Assembly (NCBI GenBank): GCA_023525975.1
Contig: CM042039.1
Span: 17,018,501-17,082,500 of the forward strand
Reading direction: 5' to 3'
Origin: Smallanthus sonchifolius
Lineage: Eukaryota; Streptophyta; Magnoliopsida; Asterales; Asteraceae
DNA: 64,000 nt
Below are positions 11,142 to 19,822 of this stretch, one piece after another. Below the pieces are notes generated by a model, which did not search any database, had not been told where the DNA came from, and saw only the letters and a list, made by a program, of their open reading frames with translations. Made by a program: the position numbers and the translations under genes. The first letter of the stretch is position 1, and every line of letters begins with the position of its first letter.

Positions 11142-12817
11142 TGATGTGTTGCAAAATACATCTGTTTCTCGTGTATATTTTGTATAGTTTACGAGTCGTT
11201 TTGTATCGTTTATATCTGGTTTTCGTATACTATTGTTTATTTGTGTTGTCTACAGTGATCTGGGTAAAAAGGAAGCTAAAACGAGCAGGAATTAAGAAGA
11301 ATGAGCTTCCGGGATCGAGACGAGAGAGTCGGGTATTGGAAACAATAAAAAATAGAGATTTTGGTATCGTCGCGTATCGCGACGAATTAAGAAGACCCCT
11401 AGCGATACGCGAGGGATGGAAAAGTGTGCGAAAAGACAAAAATGCCCTTCATTAAACCAGTTTACTACCCGCGTAGCGCGAGGGAGTATGAAGACCCGTC
11501 GCGATACGCGACGGGTAGGCTTTCGAAGAAAAAAACATATTTAATTGTTTTAAACCCTAGTTTTAGAGGAAGAATCGATTGGAGACGTCAGAGGGCGATT
11601 AGGAGACGATTTCCAGAGCATTGGAGAGCACTTGGAGTCAAGAAATCAAATAATTGAAGCTTAGGATCGAGTTCTTCGGGTGTTAGCTCATCGGTTTTTC
11701 GTTTCTTTCTTTGTATCTTGAACTTTTGATAATCAATGTCTTTGAATATGATAATAGCTACTGATTTGATTATGATTATTGGCTAGAAACTTGATCTACC
11801 TAGGTTTGGATGATTGTTCATGTCTTGATTTGATATCTTTCGGTTTTTGGAACTTTGAATCATGATTTGATAATAAAAGTGGTATGTTCTTGAATGATCA
11901 GCTGTGGATGAGTGTTTAATTCTGTTTCTGAGATTGATTTATTGCTCCTGGTGTATCTTGTTGATTGTCTGTCAAATAATAGGTGCATGCTAGATCAATT
12001 ACTGTGTGTTTTTGGTTATTAGATGGTTTGCTAGACGTAGTGATCCATTGGAGTAATTAATCTTGAATTCGACTAATTAAATATTCAACTAATCTAGACT
12101 CCGTAAGGATAATAGGTTATTGGTCTATCTTATGTGTTAGATTGCTAGTTTGAGTTTTCGTGAGAAGGTCAGTCTAGTTTCCCTTTCACAACCTGTTCAC
12201 CAAGTCTAGTCATTCAGTTCATATCTACCTCTTGGCCTTAGGGTTTTGAGTCACTCGTGCTGTGAGGTAGAGTGTCTAGCGGGTTTTGTTATCATAGTTG
12301 GAGAACCTGTGAGGGGGATCCATTTAACCGGTTAATTAACGGCTTATAGGGTCACGTGGTTGATATCCTCGAGAAGGGTTGAGGATTCTCTAGGTTGCCT
12401 TAGAGTTTAGTATCTTTAGAACCCGGTCACACAATAGTTCCAGAACCGATAGAAGGATCATCATACATGTACAGGATTCCTGCCTAGGTAGTGTTTTACA
12501 TATTTTTTGAATTCGTTCACCTTGTCTTTTGTCGTGTTTAAGCATCTTTTTAATTAATTATTTCTTTAGTTTAGTAGCTTTGCTAGTTAAAACCCCCCAT
12601 TTAATCATTTAAGTTTTTGTGTCTAAGTTCAGTGAGTCTAGTTTACGTTATTAGTAGGAGTCTTGTGGGTTCGATATCCGGACTTGCTTTTACTTTACTA
12701 GAGTCGATAGGTACACTTGCCTGTCAGTAGTTTAGTTTAGAGAGTCTAGAGTATTACTTTGTGTCTAGATTAGAGTTATTTTTAGTTATTTTATTTAAAC
12801 TACTTTTTAGCACATCA
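11142..12817. repeat. SOLO1, solo LTR
   Basis: Runs from TGATGTGTTG to TTAGCACATCA, with short inverted ends TGATGTG/CACATCA and perfect 5-bp duplications. There is no internal retroviral-type coding sequence. A CG-rich palindrome group lies at 11368-11515. A related LTR in reverse is at 63149-64000 and a fragment in direct orientation at 49798-50082; shared words include TCCGGATATCGAACCCAC (reverse sense here near 12670). The clade is not clear to me. Orientation is undetermined. Confidence 0.85.
11368..11515. repeat. CG-rich palindromes in SOLO1
   Basis: CGTCGCGTATCGCGACG (11368-11384), AGCGATACGCGAGGG (11401-11415), CCCGCGTAGCGCGAGGG (11468-11484) and CCCGTCGCG-ATA-CGCGACGGG (11495-11515). 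They are variants of one word in an otherwise AT-rich LTR. Confidence 0.8.
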
Positions 12818-12833
12818 GCCTCTATAGATGCTT

Positions 12834-12942
12834 AGGCGAACTTGTTAAGTTCGCCTCTCTATGAACTTGCACTTAGGATTCCTTAGGCGAACTTAACAAG
12901 TTCGCTCCTAAAGATTCTTAGGCGAACTTGTTAAGTTCGCCT
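12834..12942 (-). promoter_or_regulatory. COP3 3' LTR palindrome array
   Basis: Three palindromes GCGAACTT-nnn-AAGTTCGC at 12834-12856, 12885-12907 and 12920-12942. They continue the one at 11118-11140 on the other side of SOLO1; the spacing between the first two would be 35 bp without the insertion. Confidence 0.7.
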
Positions 12943-12994
12943 CACTATGAACTTACACAGAATTTTATCAACAGTTACAAAACATGTCCTAACA

Positions 12995-14689
12995 GACTCC
13001 CATTTAACTGTTGCTAACTATTCTATCAAATACAAGTCAAAGACTCTAAGAATAAGACATATAATCTTCAAGCTCGTTGTCACCAGAATATACTCCAACA
13101 AACTCCCCCTTGACAACAGCTTTAGAAGATTGTCATCCGTCTTCATATATCATCAAACAAGTTGTAGTCTTCGTCTTGTTCATCTGCACTTTCTCTCTTT
13201 ATTTCTAGAAGAAAACTTGGGAGAAGGACCCCTTGTCAACTTCTGTCTGCAATATTCAGTTTTTGCAAAGGAGAACAACCAAGAATAACCAACAATTAAG
13301 ATTTCCATGGAAGCTGGAAAAATAAAATCTTTTTGGTTTTTCAAACATAAGAAAGACAAAATCTTTTTGGTTTTTCTTTGTACAAACTACAATGTAAAAT
13401 ACAAAATCACATCTTTTTGGTCGAACATCACGAATAAGAAGATCATATCAGTAAAAGCAATGCATCAATCACATATTTTGGATAAACATCCCTAAACATT
13501 CTAAGGGTATCCTATCCAGATTCATCATTTCTTTATATCAGATAAGATCAAATCTTTTAAGCTTCAACCAAAACATGTAATGATATGCGAAGAACTTCAA
13601 AGAAGATGAGATCAGATCATAACATGCTTATTACATAAGAATTTGCAACACATAACATGTCAATATAAGTTGTCAATATTATAAGAATTGAAACCATCAG
13701 TATCTTTGTCCCATGTTCTTGTGAATTAAAGTACCATTTATTTTGTAATACAACGTGTACCCCACAAATATGCCAACAGAAATTTAAATGTGCACTATCT
13801 TCAAGACATATAAGATCATTACAAGATAATATTCAATCTCCAGGATGAATTATACCGATAAACACAGGAAAATATCAAGCAGAGAATCAAAATGATTCAG
13901 AATCGAATGATTCAAATGTCTTGGTTTGGATGAAGTATCATGATTCATAGTAACAGAAAGATTGATCAAGGAATCAATTGATTCATTGACATAGGGTAGC
14001 GTGATCCAACTGTTATCTAGATATATTCAATGGAATCAGGATAATGATCCAAGGGCTAGTATATGTTCCAACAGATGTTGTCAGAAACATATCTTAGTCC
14101 AACTTCACATTGCATGTTTTTCGGGGCATGGGCAGTGAAGTGAACTGAAAAATTGTGTTTAACGACATAACCGATACTGGTCTCATGAAATACTTTAGAT
14201 CTTATATTCTCTATCTGATAATGATCTTTTACACACACACACCCGGCATACCATGGGTTCACAAAGATCATTATGTTATCACACTACTAATGGACTAAAG
14301 ATACTCATAGCCTATTGAAAATTCATACTACATACTAGTATCCAAATTAAAATATAAGCATCAAACATCAATTTTTGTTAAGCATAAGCAGTTATGAAGC
14401 TATCATTTCCCATACTGTGCAGTCTAAGAAGTTCTGATCAAAACATTTATCACAGATATATTAGATAAGCATCATAAAGTCCAACTAAGGTCATGTGTGA
14501 CTGAACATCTACTGATGTACTATCATTTCTCCTTATAACTTCAAGTAATGTCGATTTTAACCTTTTCAATTTGTTTGGCTTTTTCAAAATTTTTTTCAAA
14601 GAAAGTAAAACAAGCGAAAATAAACCTTCCATGAAAACATTTTAAGAAAAACATTTTACTTGGTTACTCAGGATTAAGCAAGTCAATCA
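12995..14689 (-). other. COP3 3' spacer, non-coding
   Basis: AT-rich with no convincing gene. A purine tract (ACTCCCCCTTGACAAC on + near 13100) lies about 100 bp inside the LTR. Words such as ATGGAAG and CTTTTTGGTTTTT, and longer parts such as TTTTCGGGGCATGGGCAGTG, match the COP1 spacer at 34440-35990, so this is the region that normally follows RNase H. A 24-bp direct duplication lies at about 14838-14885. Confidence 0.65.
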
Positions 14690-14929
14690 TTAAAAAAACT
14701 CAAACCGATGTAATCCTGTAATTGAATGCCTTTGCCTTTTGTCATCAACACAGTTCTGTACTCCCCCTGTCCTGTAGACTCCCCCTCAACTAGTCAAATG
14801 GCTGCATCAACGACTTTATGCTCACCATTGTCATCCTAAGTTTCAGGTTATCATTTGGACTAAGTTTCAGGTTATCATTTGGACTTTGTAAAACTCTTTC
14901 CAAAACATTGTGTGTGACATATTCTCCCC

Positions 14930-15074
14930 ATTGAGCATCAAGTCGTTGAATCAAATAGATTTCTCAGTTATCAACGACTCTTTACTCTTTTCAGATGTCA
15001 TTCCCTGCCATGTGCTTAGAACCACCACTATCAACAAACCAAATGTTATTAATAGTCCTTCTTGGTAAATCCTG
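14930..15074 (-). pseudogene. COP3 protease remnant
   Basis: The frame opens directly after a CAG at 15074-15072 and reads WFVDSGGSKHMAGND, the start of a copia protease with the catalytic DSG. After about 25 codons it runs into stops. The rest of protease and the whole of integrase, RT and RNase H are absent before the spacer. Confidence 0.7.
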
Positions 15075-15092
15075 CACATCTAACAAGAAACA

Positions 15093-17132
15093 TTAATTTG
15101 AAATTGGGACGCAAGCCATGGTAGTCATGGGTCGTTCATCTGTATCAAAATAATAAACGTCACTCCATTCACAATCGAATCTCTCATCAATTTTTGGAGA
15201 TTGTTCCGACGAGTCAGAAACAGAAAATTTAGATTTCCAAACATACTTCTGTTCATTAAGTTCTTTTTTCTTAAAATGTGAAGTGTTTGAACAATCTTGT
15301 TCATTTGAAAAATGAATTGATTGTGAAAACTCTTGTTGTTCTAAAAGTTTTCTCAATCTTCTGTTTCTCCTCCGTCTTTGAGGTCTAGAAAGCCTAACCT
15401 CAGATTTTGAATTACCCTTTGGAATATCACGAGGTTTAACCACATTTGGGTTAACATAAAGCTTACGAGGAGTTCTTACCTTTTCTGGAGTAACATGTCG
15501 GTTACCTTTGGCGTTGTGAGGACAAGCAATCCGAATGTGACCCACAAGACCACAGTAAAAGCAAGATCTCGTCTCACTATAATCTCTCATATAAGGAATC
15601 TTCACACGATAAGATGCACTTGAAGAATATTCTCCTACATGAACTTCTTTTGGAGTTTGAGACTGAACAAACTTTTTCTCAACAGGTTTTGATTCAGGCT
15701 TCATCTTCTCAGGAACTACATGCTTCTTCCCTTTATTTTTGTAAGAACAGTTCACCACAATGTGTCCTATCTCATTACAATGAAAACATGTACGCCTGTC
15801 TTTATAATCTCTGGCATATGGAACTCTCCTTGAATTTGAAGAACTTCCAAATGTATAATTTCTAGATGAATTAGAATCAACCTTTGAGTCTTCTCTCTTA
15901 ATCTCTTTCGGTGTCCCCTCTACCTTAGCTTCATCAAAATGTTCATCATCACTCTCATCATAATACACCATATCTTCACCTGTGACTGGATTCACCTTCA
16001 ACACAGTCTTAGGATCTAAATCCTCAACGTTTATAATCTCAGGTGTAACAGAATAATTTCCGTTGAATGGTGGAGGAACATAGCCAATACCACTAGTTCC
16101 CTTCCCCTCTTTAATATTATTATGATAATGTCCTAATAAGAATGATGAATTTCCAAAGCTTTCTAACTTTCTATGCAATCTGATCACCTCTGCTTTAGAT
16201 TCAGCTAGTTCCTTATCTTTCACAACAAAATCATTATTTCGTTTCTCAATTTCTTCAAAGGACATATCCAGGTGATATGCCTGCTCTTTGATCTTCAAAG
16301 TCAGAGAATTTATATCAATCTTCAGTGATTCTATCCTTTCAATACACACATTCTCATTATCTTTTAATTTCTGGTTTACCGTGTGCATCGATTTCATATC
16401 ACAAATGAGGTTTACATTGTCATCCATAACCCTCATCATTTTATCCTTCACTGAAATACAGTTAGAACAAAACGTTTCAGAGTTAGAAACTACCTCAGGT
16501 TTTAGTTCTGAAGAAGATGCACCAGGAGCCATGAAAACATCATCATCAGCTTCACCCTTTTGATCAACAATGACATGCTCTGCATCAGTTTCTAATTCAC
16601 TCAGATCATCTTCAACTGTCTGAAAGCTTTCTTCAGTCATCATATCTGTCTCAACAGATTGAGTACTTTCACCAGAACGAATACTCTCACTATCACTGAA
16701 CTCTGCAGAAGAATCACTTTGAGAATTACCTTGCTTCTCAAATACTTCCTTGATCAAGACTACAAACGCTTGAGAAGTTGCTTCACCCTCTTTCTTCAAT
16801 GCTTCCCATAGATCTCTTGAAGTTGGACACTTCCCGAGACTATGAATGATTTCTTTTGGTAAAGACATCGTTAAACCATCACACGCTTTCATCTCTCGAT
16901 CAAACTTCTGCTTTTCTACTTTACTAAGAGCTGTCACTGGTTTAGGAACATCACTAAATTCCAGAAAGTTAAAAGTAGGATGCACATATCCTTCTGTTAT
17001 TGGTCTCCAAAAATTTTCACCAGTTTCTGATACGAACTGTTCGAACCGGACTTTCCAGCTACTAAAATCTGATATGCACAAAAGTCTCAGTGGCATAGTT
17101 TCAATCTCATTATCATCACATGAAATTGACAT
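15093..17132 (-). CDS. gag: COP3 gag, 679 aa, open reading frame
   Basis: The capsid/nucleocapsid protein that packages element RNA. It starts at ATG 17132 (MSISCDDNEIETMP), has a copia gag domain in the first about 140 residues (DFSSWKVRFEQF, DLWEAL), an acidic Ser/Glu linker, a long coiled coil at about residues 215-330, and two CCHC knuckles (CFHCNEIGHIVVNC and CFYCGLVGHIRIAC). Then come a basic patch SRPQRRRRNRRLRKLL and the family-typical end ACVPISN before a stop. The start lies 36 bp from the COP4 insertion. It is the only full-length open retroelement ORF in the window. Whether it is still made is unknown, because COP4 separates it from its promoter. Confidence 0.85.
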   Translation of the reverse strand: MSISCDDNEIETMPLRLLCISDFSSWKVRFEQFVSETGENFWRPITEGYVHPTFNFLEFSDVPKPVTALSKVEKQKFDREMKACDGLTMSLPKEIIHSLGKCPTSRDLWEALKKEGEATSQAFVVLIKEVFEKQGNSQSDSSAEFSDSESIRSGESTQSVETDMMTEESFQTVEDDLSELETDAEHVIVDQKGEADDDVFMAPGASSSELKPEVVSNSETFCSNCISVKDKMMRVMDDNVNLICDMKSMHTVNQKLKDNENVCIERIESLKIDINSLTLKIKEQAYHLDMSFEEIEKRNNDFVVKDKELAESKAEVIRLHRKLESFGNSSFLLGHYHNNIKEGKGTSGIGYVPPPFNGNYSVTPEIINVEDLDPKTVLKVNPVTGEDMVYYDESDDEHFDEAKVEGTPKEIKREDSKVDSNSSRNYTFGSSSNSRRVPYARDYKDRRTCFHCNEIGHIVVNCSYKNKGKKHVVPEKMKPESKPVEKKFVQSQTPKEVHVGEYSSSASYRVKIPYMRDYSETRSCFYCGLVGHIRIACPHNAKGNRHVTPEKVRTPRKLYVNPNVVKPRDIPKGNSKSEVRLSRPQRRRRNRRLRKLLEQQEFSQSIHFSNEQDCSNTSHFKKKELNEQKYVWKSKFSVSDSSEQSPKIDERFDCEWSDVYYFDTDERPMTTMACVPISN

Positions 17133-17358
17133 TTTGAAATTTTTGCGAAAATATCCGAAAATTTTTTTGTAGGATCGTGAAAGTACAAGATGGTTCTGTT
17201 CTTAGTTGAAATTGGCGGAAACAATAACAACTACACAAGTATAATAGAGTAAACAGAAAGAATACTTTTAAGAACACTGTTGTATTAAGCTTTTGCAAAT
17301 AAACGATTACAAATGAAAACTCAATCAAAAGCACACTTACAATGAAGTGTTTACACAG

Positions 17359-17401
17359 TATTTATACTCACTTAGAATCAAGACAGACCCTTGATTCTAA
17401 G
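17359..17401 (-). promoter_or_regulatory. COP4 LTR promoter: TATA box and inverted repeat
   Basis: The minus strand has TATAAATA (17359-17366). Directly upstream is an inverted repeat with 12-bp arms CTTAGAATCAAG (17371-17382) and CTTGATTCTAAG (17390-17401), 7-bp loop. The same arrangement is in the other LTR at 25719-25761. Confidence 0.65.
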
Positions 17402-17659
17402 GATCAGATCTAACACAGACCGTTGATCTTTTGTATATAGCTAACTATTACACGTTTAGTATAAAACTAGTTAACTTTATTGAAGCGTCTTCTTTATGCA
17501 TTATTGTTTGCATGCTTGGAGAAGAGCATTTTTGTCTTTCATTGGTTGTGCCATTAAGGTTCCTTCTGCTTTGAGTGTGTCAGTTGCTTTTGCAGAAATT
17601 TGTTAGTGATGCTTGGCATGGATAGTCAGCTGTAACGATTTATCTTAAAGGCACACGGC

Positions 17660-17905
17660 TGTCAGCAGCAAAGATGAGGATCAGCAGCAAGATGTGACCA
17701 TCCAAAGCTGCTGATGATTTGCCTGTCAGCAGCATCAAGTGTTGATGCTGCTGAGAAGCCTATCCGCAGCAACTTTGGTCTTCAGCAGATAAGGTTATCC
17801 GCAGCAGATTTGTTCTTTAGCAGGAGAACAAGTATCCGCAGCAGTTATGCTTGTCTGCAGCAGTTTGTTGGTCAGCAGCAAACTCTGAGATCAGCAGCAT
17901 TTGTA
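17660..17905. repeat. CAGCAG/GCTGCTG word array in COP4 LTR
   Basis: About a dozen CAGCAG or GCTGCTG words, irregularly spaced; the other LTR has the matching array at about 26020-26260 with a few words lost by substitution. Confidence 0.75.
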
Positions 17906-17943
17906 CTTAGAGAATTTTGTAGCCATCAGTCTTTATTTCTACA

Positions 17944-17953
17944 AACTCCCCCT
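17944..17953 (-). other. COP4 polypurine tract
   Basis: The minus strand reads TAGGGGGAGT beside the LTR. Confidence 0.75.
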
Positions 17954-17989
17954 AGACTGATGCTACCAAAATTCTCTTACTACCTTTGT

Positions 17990-19822
17990 TGCTGAATCTT
18001 TTGCATGTTTCAGACTATCCTTTCAACCTCATATCCTCTCTGGTCCGTGCTGGGATTGTTAAGAGGAAGCACAGATAGAGTCTTGATGTCTTTGCTTGCC
18101 ATTTTGAAGATAGCTTTGCTTGAACACCTCATCTTCTGTCCTTTAACATCTGTCAGAGTGAATTCATTCTTCTTAGCATTGTAGGACCAGCTGATGAATG
18201 GAGAGTGGGATTGAAGAGGTTTGGCATCAATGATTTAATTTTTGCTGGGGTTGAAGTAATGTCTGATTGCCAGCAATAGATGTCTCCCACCTTCATTCTC
18301 AGGCTCAGAGGATTCACCCAGCTCCATTATTCTTCTTAGATCAGAATCTGGAAGCTGCAGTACCTCATCAATAGATATATAGATTGATCTTTTAGGTTCT
18401 GTCCTCCCCCTAAACACTTCAAACCATTGGTCTTGAGGGCTGTATGACCATCTGATTATTTCTCTTGAGTATTCTGGTTTGGAAGTGGGTTAGTTTTTCT
18501 TTTTGGGAGGTTGTTGATGAGTAGGAGCTGAGTGTGAGGATTTGGACTTTGAGGGAGAAGAGGAGGGAGGTCTAGGAAGGAGAGTGGAAGGTTGTTGGAT
18601 TGAGGAAGTGTTGGGTGAGAGAGAAGGCTTAGGTTTCTTTGATTTCCTTTCTTCTTCTTGAATGTTTACCCTTTTCTTGGAGCCTTTCTTCTCCAATCTT
18701 TCTTCCTCATCCTTCTTTACTTTAAAATAGAGGGCTTGCAGGTTCATGAAATTCATGGGACCTAGCCTCTTTCCACTCTCTCCTCTAGCCTTAAGGAAGT
18801 CAATCATGATCTTCCTTTCTTCATGGGTCCTTTTATTAAAGGCAATGGTCTTTTTGGACTTTTGTTTGGCTTTTTCTTCTTCTTTAGCCTTCTTCTTCTT
18901 TGCCAATTGACCCTGCTGACTGATGAAGGCTCTATAAATCTCTTTGTTTGATAGTTTCGCATGGTAGTCTGCATCCTCACCTTTAGAAACTAGAGCCTTT
19001 ACCCACTCCTCTCTCATTTCTTTGGCTAGTTCAGAATCAGTTATTCTGAACTTAGCCACTTCCTTCTTCTTCTTCTCGAGTTCTTCTTCTTCCTTGTCAA
19101 ATTGTTCCTGCAGTTGAAGAGCAAGAGCTTCATCTTCTTCAATCTGATAAACTACACGAATCTTTACTTTTAGCTCATCCAGCTGTTTTGAATACAGCTG
19201 GATTTGTTGTTCTCTGAGGAGAATGGCTGTGAGTCTATCTTCAACTTTCTTTGTTTCAGCCATCTCCTCTTCTTCTTCTCTTCTTCTTCTTCTTCTTCTT
19301 CTTCTTTCTTCTTTCTCTTTCTTTTCTCTTTGCAACCTCTCTTCGTCTTCTTCGGTCATAATTCCCTTTCCCTTATCTTTGTTGGATGCCTCTGCTTCGG
19401 CTTCACTGATCACAATTGCAGATGATGGTGCTACTGTTGGAATCTCAGCTTCAGCTTCATTGGAAATTTGGGGAATGGATAAGGTAGGGGAACTGACTTC
19501 ATCTTCTTCCCATTCCATACCTGTCACATCCTTCCATGCCTCTTTCATTTTTTCCTCTTCTCTTCTTTTTGATTCTTCTTCTGTGTTCAGTCTGACTGTT
19601 GGAGAAGAGAGAAAGGATAGGTCTGAGTCAGATCCAGATTCCTCCTTGTACAAAGAAGCCTTGATGATCTTGATCATTTCTTGACTTTCTAAGGAGTTGA
19701 CATTGAAGATGAGTGATCTGAGCTCAAAGACCTTGTGCAGGAAGGCTGAAGGTAGGAGCAAGATCTCCTTGATGTTGACTGTTAGAGAAAATCCATTACT
19801 CAGGAAGAAGGTGAAGTCATGG
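17990..19822 (-). pseudogene. COP4 third ORF, N-terminally deleted, coiled coil
   Basis: An open frame of 423 codons (19761-18490) reads in from FTFFLSNGFSLTVNIKE-like codons at about 19815. It is very rich in Glu, Lys and Arg, with a long coiled coil and an Arg/Glu run encoded by a (CTT)n-like tract at 19262-19320, then a Ser/Pro/Lys tail. After a stop, GRTEPKRSIYISIDEVLQLP (18415-18356) and a YN...CSSKAIFKMASKDIK part (about 18190-18090) resemble the C-terminal domain of the COP1 and COP2 third ORFs. The conserved N-terminal domain is missing; RT sequence directly abuts. Not a host gene in my reading. Confidence 0.65.

Larger units (their letters stand above)
10890..12994 (-). repeat. COP3 3' LTR, split by SOLO1
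   Basis: The two parts are 10890-11141 and 12823-12994, ending TCCTAACA. Without SOLO1 and one copy of its 5-bp duplication the LTR is about 424 bp, against 384 bp for the 5' LTR; the difference lies mainly in the number of palindrome units. TATAAATA on the minus strand is at 11094-11101 with a palindrome at 11118-11140. Confidence 0.9.
17168..17943 (-). repeat. COP4 3' LTR
   Basis: 776 bp against 759 bp for 25545-26303. By eye they differ at a few dozen positions and by an extra ACAACTACACAAGTA-containing stretch near 17230 in this copy. Many CAGCAG words lie at 17660-17905. Confidence 0.92.

Noticed and set aside
11144..11657. Three overlapping short ORFs in SOLO1
   Set aside because: Arg/Lys-rich translations of CG palindromes and LTR sequence on both strands; they start or end at LTR features and have no homologous look.
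19204..19684. Ser/Phe-rich + strand ORFs opposite the COP4 third ORF
   Set aside because: Mirror of a Glu/Arg/Lys-rich minus-strand ORF: low-complexity antisense opening.
18490..19761. A 423-codon charged coiled-coil ORF that could be a host gene
   Set aside because: It lies between COP4 RT and the COP4 3' LTR on the same strand, is followed by third-ORF-like C-terminal sequence, and the COP1 and COP2 third ORFs also contain coiled coils. Element-encoded is the simpler reading.
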